Shown: positions 18,395 through 26,200 of the stretch, piece after piece
How the letters are laid out: each line of letters starts with the position of its first letter
Numbering within the stretch: the stretch's first letter is position 1
DNA from: Bacillus mycoides
Lineage (GTDB): Bacteria > Bacillota > Bacilli > Bacillales > Bacillaceae_G
Direction: 5' to 3'
Assembly (NCBI RefSeq): GCF_001757995.1
Contig: NZ_LXLV01000020.1
Coordinates: forward strand, 168,101 to 232,100
Length of the DNA stretch: 64,000 bases
The notes under the pieces: generated by a model
Databases searched by the model: none
What the model saw: only the letters and a program-made list of their open reading frames with translations
Told to the model about the DNA's origin: nothing
Position numbers and translations under genes: made by a program

Positions 18395-18477
18395 TTTATC
18401 CCTCTTCTTCCTTTTTCTTCTACTTTATCATGACATCTTATATAATAGAAATATAATTTAAAAAGGGGAGTGCAAAG

Positions 18478-18789
18478 GTGACAAAAACGAAATGGCTAGT
18501 AGGTGGTGTCCTGACATCTTTAATGACGGGCACTTTATTTGGCTGCGCGCAAGATATTCCCCCCGAACCGAATGATAATAGTTGTTCTGATTGGGATTGG
18601 GATGATGAACTTGGTGTTTGGCAGTGTGATGATAGTAGTTCAGGTTATCGTGGACATTACTTTTATGGTGGTAAATACTATCAAAATAAATCTACTTTCA
18701 AAAATTCATCAGAGTTTAAAACTTATCAATCTTCGGCCGAATTTAAAGGTGGAATTGGAAGCGGTTCAAAAGGTGGATTTGGAGGTTAA
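18478..18789 (+). CDS. Small lipoprotein, YgiB-like, in a GspS-like operon
   Basis: A 103-residue secreted lipoprotein: a positive N-terminus and hydrophobic stretch end in the lipobox TLFGC (Cys 23). The mature part is Asp/Trp-rich (SDWDWDDELGVWQCDD), has two further Cys, and ends in a Ser/Lys/Gly tail (GGIGSGSKGGFGG). GTG 18478 has AAAAGGGGAG upstream. E. coli pairs a Ser/Gly-rich YgiB (DUF1190) with YgiC, a glutathionylspermidine-synthase-like protein; the same pairing is seen here, and the next gene starts 3 bases after this stop. The similarity to YgiB is of type and context, not clear sequence. Confidence 0.75.
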   Translation: MTKTKWLVGGVLTSLMTGTLFGCAQDIPPEPNDNSCSDWDWDDELGVWQCDDSSSGYRGHYFYGGKYYQNKSTFKNSSEFKTYQSSAEFKGGIGSGSKGGFGG

Positions 18790-18792
18790 AAT

Positions 18793-20028
18793 ATGTCGCA
18801 ATACATAAAGAAACGAAAAGAATTTTATTCGAATTATCCTCATTTCTGGTCGGATTTATATGAATGTGAGTATAGTTTGTTTCATGTTTTTCCAATAACA
18901 GAGCAAACGATGAAACAATTGCAATTAGCAACTGAAAGAATGGGGAAAATATTTTTTAAGACTGCTAGAATTCTTCGGAATTTATCTAATGAACAGCTTC
19001 TTGAACTCGGTTTTCCAACTGCAAGCTTGCCTTTTATTAGACTGAAAGGAATGTATCCTGAATCTGTTATTTCACGATTTGATTTTGCTTTAACAGGTGA
19101 TAATCATATTAAAATGCTTGAGTTTAATAGTGACACTCCAACTTTTATTGTGGAATGCTTTCAAATGAATGGAAAAGTTTGTAAAGAACTTGATTATGAT
19201 AATCCAAATGCAAATCAAGAGCGCTTACTTTCTTCTGGTATTACAAAAGCCGTAATAGAGGCTGCAAAAGGAATAGAGGATCCAAATGTCGTTTTCACAG
19301 CTCACCATGAACATATAGAAGATTGGAATACGACAATGTATTTGAGTCAGTTATGTCACATTAAAAATAAAGTGATGCCAATGTCAGAGCTTAGAATTAC
19401 AGACGATGCTTTAGTGGACGGAGAGGGTGTACCAATTGATGTTTTGTATCGTCAAACATATCCGATTGAAGATTTGATTGAGGATCAAGATCCTGACACG
19501 GGGGATATGGTCGGAGTAGAACTTTTGCAACTTGTAAAGGAAGGAAAGCTTTTTATTTTAAATCCTTTATCAGCCTTTTTACTTCAGCCAAAATCAATTC
19601 AATGTCTTATTTGGGGATTAGCAGAAGAAGGTGCTTATTACACAAGTGAGGAACAAAAGTGGATTAAAGAATACATGCTCCCTACATATTTAGAGCCAGA
19701 TTTGTTTTTTGGGAAAAGTCCTTTCGTTCAAAAACCTTCGTTCGGTAGAGAAGGTGACACGATTACGATTCGTGATAAAGATACAAACATTATGATTCGA
19801 AATGCACATGAAACGTATAAATCGTCACTTCCTATATTTCAGAAATATACAGAGCTTCCAGTTGTATTTTTGGAAACTGAAAAAGGAATTGAGAAGTTGT
19901 CGTACGTGTTTGGGGCGTTTTTAATTGCTGGAAAAGCGAGCAGCATCGGTATACGTGCCGGAGAAAAAATTACGGGAAATGAATCGTATTATTTACCGGT
20001 AGGTATTAAGAAGGAGGAAAATAAATGA
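18793..20028 (+). CDS. Glutathionylspermidine synthase-like ATP-grasp protein (YgiC/YjfC type)
   Basis: A 411-residue protein of the GSP_synth family. ATP-grasp features: FDFALTGDNHIKMLEFNSDTPT, NPLSAFLLQPKSIQCLIWGL, and the C-terminal FGREGDTITI with AGKASSIGIRAGEKITGNESYYLPV. The amidase half of true glutathionylspermidine synthetase is absent, as in YgiC/YjfC, so the substrate is probably another peptide or amine ligation; Bacillus lacks glutathione. GGAGG precedes ATG 18793. The stop overlaps the next start by four bases (ATGA), so the genes are coupled. Confidence 0.9.
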   Translation: MSQYIKKRKEFYSNYPHFWSDLYECEYSLFHVFPITEQTMKQLQLATERMGKIFFKTARILRNLSNEQLLELGFPTASLPFIRLKGMYPESVISRFDFALTGDNHIKMLEFNSDTPTFIVECFQMNGKVCKELDYDNPNANQERLLSSGITKAVIEAAKGIEDPNVVFTAHHEHIEDWNTTMYLSQLCHIKNKVMPMSELRITDDALVDGEGVPIDVLYRQTYPIEDLIEDQDPDTGDMVGVELLQLVKEGKLFILNPLSAFLLQPKSIQCLIWGLAEEGAYYTSEEQKWIKEYMLPTYLEPDLFFGKSPFVQKPSFGREGDTITIRDKDTNIMIRNAHETYKSSLPIFQKYTELPVVFLETEKGIEKLSYVFGAFLIAGKASSIGIRAGEKITGNESYYLPVGIKKEENK

Positions 20029-20411
20029 TTAATTTTTTACTATATTTAGCAGTATCACTTGCACTTTTATGTATCGGTCTTTTTCTTATGGAAGTGACAA
20101 CGAAAGTTAAGGAATTTAAGTTAATGGCTCAAGGGAATAAAGCGGTAAGCTATGTACTTGGAGGAAGACTACTTGGTCTTGCTATTGTTTTATATTCAAC
20201 GGCTGCTAATTCTATTTCAATTCTTGATATGGTTTCATGGGGAGCTGTTGGGATATTAGCTCAAATTATTGTCTTTTATTTAGCAGAATGGCTCACACCA
20301 CGTTTTAATATTAATAAAAGCCTTGAAGAAGATAATCAAGCAGTTGGTCTTTTCCTTATGTTTTTATCACTTTCCATCGGAATTGTAATTGCTGGTTGTG
20401 TAACATATTAA
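20025..20411 (+). CDS. DUF350 (YjfL-like) membrane protein
   Basis: A 128-residue protein with about four membrane helices (NFLLYLAVSLALLCIGLFLM; VLGGRLLGLAIVLYSTAANS; VSWGAVGILAQIIVFYLAEW; AVGLFLMFLSLSIGIVIAGC). This fits DUF350, which often neighbours YjfC/YgiC-type ligases. The start lies within the previous stop codon. Together the lipoprotein, ligase and DUF350 protein suggest an envelope modification unit; the chemistry is not known. Confidence 0.85.
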   Translation: MINFLLYLAVSLALLCIGLFLMEVTTKVKEFKLMAQGNKAVSYVLGGRLLGLAIVLYSTAANSISILDMVSWGAVGILAQIIVFYLAEWLTPRFNINKSLEEDNQAVGLFLMFLSLSIGIVIAGCVTY

Positions 20412-20446
20412 AACCCTTACATTTTAACGTAAGGGTTTTATTTTTC
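20410..20446 (+). terminator. Terminator of the GspS-like operon
   Basis: AAACCCTTAC / GTAAGGGTTT stem followed by a T-rich tract. Confidence 0.88.
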
Positions 20447-20570
20447 ATGTGCTAATTTTTTTGCAATATGTGCTCAATTAATTTATGTAGCCGAATGCTG
20501 AGCGGGATGCGTATTAGTGTACTGCACTAGAGATAGTTGTTGTAATAAGGAAAAGTTTCCATACAAAGTG

Positions 20571-20599
20571 TTGACATCTATTTTAAATAAGAGTAACAT
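20571..20599 (+). promoter_or_regulatory. Sigma-A promoter of the M-box leader
   Basis: TTGACA (20571-20576) and TAACAT (20594-20599), 17-base spacer, about 30 bases upstream of the riboswitch. Confidence 0.8.
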
Positions 20600-20628
20600 T
20601 TTCTATGTAATAAAATAAGTCTCTGTTA

Positions 20629-20778
20629 GGTGAGGCTCCTGTATAGAGAAATGCTACTGCCCAAAAATGTCGAGAGACGCCAATGGGTCAACAGGAATGA
20701 TCGAATTAAGGTTTTTCTTAACGTAGCTGGTAATGAACCTATGCTATACAGTGCTAAAACTCGGTGAGGGAGAGGTCC
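20629..20778 (+). promoter_or_regulatory. M-box (ykoK) magnesium riboswitch
   Basis: The segment carries the conserved M-box blocks in order: TTAGGTGAGGCTCCTGTATAG, ATGCTACTGCCC, AAAATGTCGAGAGACGCCAA, TGGGTCAACAGGAATGATCG, GAACCTATGCTATACAGTGC and CTCGGTGAGG. This aptamer senses Mg2+ and turns off downstream transport genes through a terminator when Mg2+ is ample. A terminator follows at 20824. Confidence 0.97.
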
Positions 20779-20823
20779 ATAGATTTCTAATTATATTAGG
20801 AATCGTTTATTTGTGTATGCAAT

Positions 20824-20858
20824 GACCTTTGCTCTCTTATGAGTAAAGGTCTTTTTTG
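20824..20858 (+). terminator. M-box expression-platform terminator
   Basis: GACCTTTGCTC / GAGTAAAGGTC hairpin with TCTTAT loop followed by TTTTTTG, directly after the aptamer. Confidence 0.9.
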
Positions 20859-20924
20859 TTACCAAGCTATGAGTAATTTCATAGTATAGATTATAACTAA
20901 AAAATAAAAGAGGAGGTGAGGAGC

Positions 20925-21029
20925 ATGTCAAATTCTGACTCGGTTCCGTTACCCATATGCTTTAAATCAAAAATATATGATATAGGCAGGAAACGACTTG
21001 TTCCTCCCTCTATATTTATCATAATGTAG
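20925..21029 (+). CDS. Candidate 34-aa leader peptide between M-box and mgtA fragment
   Basis: ATG 20925 follows an excellent ribosome site (AGGAGGTGAGGAGC) and opens a 34-codon frame ending at TAG 21027. The peptide begins MSNSDSVPLPICFKSK and ends LVPPSIFIIM, with four prolines including a Pro-Pro pair. It lies 66 bases after the riboswitch terminator and 99 bases before the mgtA-fragment start. A Pro-containing short ORF ahead of an Mg2+ gene recalls MgtL-type attenuation peptides. It may instead be a remnant of an earlier gene. No homology recognised. Confidence 0.45.
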   Translation: MSNSDSVPLPICFKSKIYDIGRKRLVPPSIFIIM

Positions 21030-21128
21030 CGTTTATTCGAGTATTTAAGCGCTAGACACTTTAACGGTAAAGTGGATAAATTGAGAAACAAAGCGTTTCT
21101 TCCTATGTTTAAAGGAGGAGACGATAAT

Positions 21129-21854
21129 ATGTTATATGTAAATAAAAGTGTGGGTAACACTACTTATAAATTAAGTAAAAAAGCAATGAAAGAACAAACA
21201 ATGCTTCAAAAGAATAAAGATCTATTAATTGAAATCGCAACAAGAGATGTAAAATCTGTATTTGCGTATTTTAAAACAACAAGAGACGGGCTATCTATGA
21301 AAGAGGCACAAAAACGTATTCAAGTATATGGGCGAAATGAATTAACTTCAAAAAGAGCACGTATTGCGGAAGTAATGATGAAGCTAAGTGAAATGATCCC
21401 AGGTCTGTCAAAACAAAATGTGAGTGATGAATTACAATGTGAAACAGTTACTGTTTCTAGAGTAGAAGTATCTAGCCTAACAGGGCTAAACCATGAATTG
21501 AAAATGATGAAGCTACCAGTACAAGAGCTTGTACCTGGGGATATGATTTTTCTTTCAGAGGGCGATACAGTACCAGCAGATGTACGTATTATTTATGCAA
21601 ATGATTTATTAGTGAATGAATCTATGCTGACAGGAAACGATGCTAGTATTGAGAAATTTGAAAGCTGCTATCATCTAGAACGTAAACGATTTATTCCATT
21701 AAAACGGATGAAAGACTATAATCCACTTGAACTTGAAAATGTATGTTTCAAAGGTACGTATATTGTTGGCGGAACTGCAAAGGCTGTAGTTGTTTCGACA
21801 GGTAAAAATACGTATTCAGGAATACTTCATACTTGTTGCGGTAGAATGTCTTAA
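21129..21854 (+). CDS. Truncated MgtA-type P-type ATPase: cytosolic N-terminal and actuator regions only
   Basis: A 241-residue product. Residues about 30-75 match the cation-ATPase N-terminal region (IATRDVKSVFAYFKTTRDGL, VYGRNELTS). From about 130 the actuator domain follows: PVQELVPGDMIFLSEGDTVP and ADVRIIYANDLLVNESMLTG, then NVCFKGTYIVGGTAKAVVVS and TGKNTYSGIL. Membrane helices 1-2 that normally separate these parts are missing, the TGES loop reads TGND, and the frame ends before helix 3, so there is no DKTGT, ATP-binding domain or channel. It cannot be a pump. AAAGGAGG precedes ATG 21129 and an M-box controls it. Either a decayed mgtA or a reused regulator. Confidence 0.8.
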   Translation: MLYVNKSVGNTTYKLSKKAMKEQTMLQKNKDLLIEIATRDVKSVFAYFKTTRDGLSMKEAQKRIQVYGRNELTSKRARIAEVMMKLSEMIPGLSKQNVSDELQCETVTVSRVEVSSLTGLNHELKMMKLPVQELVPGDMIFLSEGDTVPADVRIIYANDLLVNESMLTGNDASIEKFESCYHLERKRFIPLKRMKDYNPLELENVCFKGTYIVGGTAKAVVVSTGKNTYSGILHTCCGRMS

Positions 21855-21932
21855 TGTGTTAATGATGCTAAATATACAAAAACAATGTATAATAGACAAA
21901 GTTGAACAAAAACGTAGAATGGTAATCTATAT

Positions 21933-21968
21933 ATAACCTTACGTGATAACGTGAGGTTATTATTTTTT
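21933..21968 (+). terminator. Terminator between the mgtA fragment and ypcP
   Basis: ATAACCTTACG / CGTGAGGTTAT hairpin followed by TATTTTTTG. Confidence 0.85.
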
Positions 21969-21986
21969 GTTAGTAGGAGAGGTATT

Positions 21987-22853
21987 ATGAAAAAAGTATT
22001 ATTAGTTGATGGTATGGCACTATTATTTCGTGCTTTTTACGCAACAAGTGTCTACGGACAATTTATGAAGAGACAAGATGGTACCCCAACGAATGGGATT
22101 CATGGTTATATGAAGCATTTATTAACGGCAACACAAGCAATTGAGCCAACACACATTGTAACGTGCTGGGATATGGGAAGTACGACATTTAGAACAGAAT
22201 CGTTCTCGAATTATAAAGCAAATCGTGCAGCACCGCCGGAAGAATTAATTCCACAATTTGATTTAGTGCAAGAAATGACTGCGAAATTATCTATTCCAGT
22301 CATCGGTATGAAAGGTTATGAAGCGGATGATTGTATCGGTACACTTGCAAAACAATATTGTAACGAAGCGGAAGTTTATATTTTAACTGGAGATACAGAT
22401 CTACTTCAACTTGTTGAAAAGAACGTTACAGTTATGCTTCTTCGTAAAGGAATTGGAAATTATGAGTATTATACACCGGAGAAAATCATGGAAGAGAAAG
22501 GTGTAGAACCTTGGCAAATTGTCCATGCAAAAGCATTCATGGGAGATACAAGTGATAATTATCCAGGTGTAAAAGGTATTGGTGAAAAAACAGCGTATAA
22601 GCTTATTCAAGAACATGGTACAGTATCGGCAGTACTAGAAAATATAGCATCATTAACGAAAGCACAGCGTACAAAAATTGAAAGTGATTTAGAGAACTTA
22701 AATATCTCTTTACAATTAGCGCAAATTCATTGTGAAGTTCCAATTTCATGCTTGTTAGAAGAAGGGTTACACACAATGAACGAAGAAAAACTACGATTCG
22801 TTTGCGACGAAATGAATTGGGGAAGACCTGAAATATTGATTAATATGCTTTAA
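21987..22853 (+). CDS. ypcP: 5'-3' exonuclease (YpcP type, PolI N-domain-like)
   Basis: A 288-residue flap/5'-3' exonuclease equivalent to the N-terminal domain of DNA polymerase I, with a role in primer removal and repair. Acidic metal ligands are visible in LLVDGMALLFRAF, GYEADDCIGTLAK, ILTGDTDLLQLV, and GDTSDNYPGVKGIGEKTA (helix-hairpin-helix). GGAGAGG precedes ATG 21987; an in-frame GTG at 21951 would overlap the terminator. Gene and order match B. subtilis ypcP. Confidence 0.95.
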   Translation: MKKVLLVDGMALLFRAFYATSVYGQFMKRQDGTPTNGIHGYMKHLLTATQAIEPTHIVTCWDMGSTTFRTESFSNYKANRAAPPEELIPQFDLVQEMTAKLSIPVIGMKGYEADDCIGTLAKQYCNEAEVYILTGDTDLLQLVEKNVTVMLLRKGIGNYEYYTPEKIMEEKGVEPWQIVHAKAFMGDTSDNYPGVKGIGEKTAYKLIQEHGTVSAVLENIASLTKAQRTKIESDLENLNISLQLAQIHCEVPISCLLEEGLHTMNEEKLRFVCDEMNWGRPEILINML

Positions 22854-22861
22854 AGGGTATG

Positions 22862-22905
22862 GAAAGATAGATCAAATATATTTTTGATCTATCTTTCTTT
22901 TTTTG
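22862..22905 (+). terminator. Terminator after ypcP
   Basis: GAAAGATAGATCAAA / TTTGATCTATCTTTC long stem followed by a run of T. Confidence 0.9.
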
Positions 22906-22989
22906 TTCACAAAGTTGTCAGAATATAAACTTAGTTTTCATATGAAGTTCAAATGGAGTTCACAACAATCAATTATTATAAGTCTACAC

Positions 22990-23005
22990 AGATAATTACT
23001 TATCT
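22990..23005. promoter_or_regulatory. Imperfect palindrome upstream of the FbpB-like gene
   Basis: AGATAATTACTTATCT is a near-perfect 16-base palindrome resembling, but one base longer than, a 7-1-7 Fur box. It lies 56 bases before the FbpB-like start codon. A Fur-family operator is possible. Confidence 0.35.
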
Positions 23006-23061
23006 TTTAAATAAACCATCCTTTGATAAGTTATTTGTAATCGTTAAGGAGGAAACTAACA

Positions 23062-23202
23062 ATGAGAAAAAAAGTGAGAAAATCTTTCAAACAATTATTA
23101 ATAGAAAATAAACAATCACTATTAAGTAATAAAGAAAATATGAAAGAAATCGAAGAACGGATTGAGAAACGGCATGTGTCGTATAGTGGTGCTAATAATT
23201 AA
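23062..23202 (+). CDS. FbpB-like small basic protein (46 aa)
   Basis: A 46-residue basic peptide beginning MRKKVRKSFKQLLIENKQSL and continuing LLSNKENMKEIEERIEKRH. This pattern (basic head, ENKxxLLxNKExMxxIExRI) matches FbpB, the Fur-regulated basic protein that works with the iron-sparing sRNA FsrA in B. subtilis; B. cereus group genomes carry several relatives. AAGGAGG lies about 11 bases before ATG 23062. Role and iron control of this copy are inferred; the upstream palindrome is only a partial Fur box. Confidence 0.75.
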   Translation: MRKKVRKSFKQLLIENKQSLLSNKENMKEIEERIEKRHVSYSGANN

Positions 23203-23224
23203 ATAAAATGTAATTTAGGAAGTG

Positions 23225-23267
23225 AAAAAGCTTGTAGTCTGAATAAATCAAACTACAAGCTTTTTAT
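23225..23267. terminator. Bidirectional terminator between fbpB-like gene and giant repeat gene
   Basis: AAAAAGCTTGTAGT / ACTACAAGCTTTTT stem with A and T tracts on both sides between convergent genes. Confidence 0.9.
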
Positions 23268-23276
23268 TGTTTATAA

Positions 23277-26200
23277 TTACCGCCACCAAATCCAAGGCCC
23301 GAAATATTTTCGTATGTTCCGAGGGGTAATTCGTATAAAGCGTTCACCATCAAAGAAGCAACTTAAGTTTGGTAAAACACGATCTATATTTGGTGGGAGG
23401 AAAGAGACGATGTTTTCGTTACTTACAATTGTTATTGTTATAGGTGGTTCGGCAGGAGATGTTTGAAGTTGTAAGGAAATATTAGCGGTGTTTATAAATT
23501 TATTGTTTACTGGCTGATCCATTACTTGTACTGTGAATGACACAACAATTACTTCATTTGGTTCAAAGTTAGTTGCAACTAGGAATCCGAAATTTGGATC
23601 AGCTAAAGGAAGTGATATGCCGTCAACTATAACGGATCTGCCAATAAATCGTAAACCTGCAGGAATGGTGTCTTGTAAAGAAGTGTTTGTAATTGAAAAT
23701 TCCGAGGTATTCGTAATATGCACCGTATAGTCAAAATATTGGTTTAAAGAAGCTGAACTGACGGAAGCATCTTTCATTACTGTCGCAGTTATAAATTGAA
23801 CTGGTATACGAACAATATTTGAATTAACAATGAAAGTAATAATCGGATCCTGTGGTGTTAATTGGAAAGCAGCTGTAACTGTTGCAGAATTGATAATCGT
23901 ACTGTTTGAAGGAATAGAAGTTACGAGAACTTTAAATGTTATAGTTGCTACTTCATCTGCAGACAAAGAACCAATATTAATACCAGTGTCTGGACGAATA
24001 TTTGGAACTGGAGTGGTGTTAATTGTTACGCTGTTTTCTATAAATGTTGTGCCAGCTGGAATCATATCTAAAACGGAAGTATTTACTGTAGGAATTGGAG
24101 AATGATTAAATATCTCTAATGTGAATGTAATAATATCTCCTGTAACGACAATAGATTTGTCGGCTGTTTTTTGAATGCTAACCATTGGATCGACTACTGT
24201 TGTTGTAACGGTATTTGTTTGCTTTGTAATTGTAATAGGTGGTTCATTCGGATCAATGGTAACAGTATAGGAAACAGAAGCGTCGTTATTGATAGCAGTT
24301 TGAAGAGTCGAAGAAGATATTGTTACTTGGAACGTAATGACAACAGATTCATTAGGAGCAAGGTTTCCTAACGTAATACCATTTTCAGGATTCGCATTAG
24401 GCTGATTGATCCCGTTAATCGTAACACTGCCAGTAATGAAAGTTGTATCTACTGGTACGGTGTCTATGGCAAGAAGGTCTTCAATCGTTACATTACCGCT
24501 ATTAGTAATTGTAATTGTATACGTTAAAGTTTGACTAGGTAATGCATTCGTGGCATTAACAGATTTTATGGCAACGACATTATCATTTTGGACAGTTGTT
24601 GTGACAGTATTTGTTGTAGTCGTATTTGTAACAGGTAAGTTATTTGGGTTGACTATATAGTTAAAAGTAGTAATTGCTTGGTTGTTGAGTTCATTTGGTG
24701 TTGGAATAGAAGCCACAGTTACTTGGAAGGAAGCGATAGCATCGCCACCTACAATTATAGTGCCAATTGGTATGCCGCTTACTGGATTAACTCCCGGAAG
24801 AGTTTCTCCGTTTACAATGACGCTGTTTTCTATAAACGTAGTACCTTGAGGAATAATATCTTGAATGATTACATCATTTGCTGAAACATTACCAGTTTGA
24901 TTTAGTGTAATCGTATACGTCAACGTATCACCGACTGTTGCAAATGCAAGGTCAACAGTTTTATTACTATTCAAATTCGCGTGATGAATTTCTGTTACGG
25001 CAGCTGATGAAATAATAGTTTCGGTAATAGGTGGTTGATCTGGTAACGTATATTCATATTCAATTGTACTCGTGTTAGAGATTGGATTTGTTTGCGGAAT
25101 CGAAGTAACCTGGACTTGGAATAGAATAGTTGCTGTCGTATTAGGCGGAACGTTATCAATTGGTATACCGCTAAGTGGATTGTCATTTGGACGAGCGTTG
25201 CCATTCACAATAACACTATTCTCTATAAAAATCGTATTTGCTGGAATGATATCTGTAACAATAATGTTTTCTACTTGTATATTCCCGTTATTTATGATGG
25301 AAATTGTGTAAGGGATAATAGTTTGTAGGTCAGCGTATTGGATAGGCGTTGTTTTTGTAGCAATTACATTTGCAGAAATTACTTCAGTGAAGGTAATATT
25401 ACTAGTCGATATTTGTTCTTCCCCATTTATTGTATAACGAGAAGTGGATTGGTTTTGAATCAAGTCGTTAACTGGAAGAGCTACCACGGTAACAGAAAAT
25501 GTGACTGGGATAGAAATGTCAGGAGCAATCGTTCCTACAAGTATACCGGCACTTGGGTTTGCGTTAAGCTGAGGAATATTATTTAATAAAACGCTACCGT
25601 CTATAAAGGTTGTTCCGTCTGGAATATTGTCTGTAAATATAACAGCAGTAGCATCCGTATTCCCTGTATTCATTAAAGTTGTTGTATAAGTTAAAATGTC
25701 ACCAATTGTTACAGAGGCGAAATCAACAGTTTTAAGTGAAGCGATTTCAGCGTCGTTAATTTGAACGAAAGTAGTATTTGAAGTAGTAGACTTTTGAATT
25801 GGTGCAAAGTCAGGATTGAAAATAAAATCATAGGTGATGTTTGCAGTATTAGGTGTTGGATTTACAACTGGTAAATTCGTAACAGAAACTTGGAATGTAA
25901 TTGTTTCTGTTTGACCTGATGCAATATTAGGGATGGAAAAGCCAATATTGGGATCTGCTGCAGGAAGTACAGTATTGTTAACTATTACACTTCCTGGAAT
26001 AAATACTGTTCCATCCTCTATAGTATCTGTAAAAAAGATGGAGTTAGTTGTAGTGGATCCGTTATTTTGAATTAATACTGTATATTCAATGGTTTCATCA
26101 ATATTAGCTATTACTTTATTAGCAGATTTTGTAGCGATAAGAATAGCATCAATAAATTGTACATTTGTACTATTGGAAGAGGTCGTTTCTGAAATTGGTG

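Noticed and set aside
20897-21160. 87-codon reverse frame after the M-box
   Set aside because: Overlaps the forward leader ORF and the mgtA-fragment start; no ribosome site.
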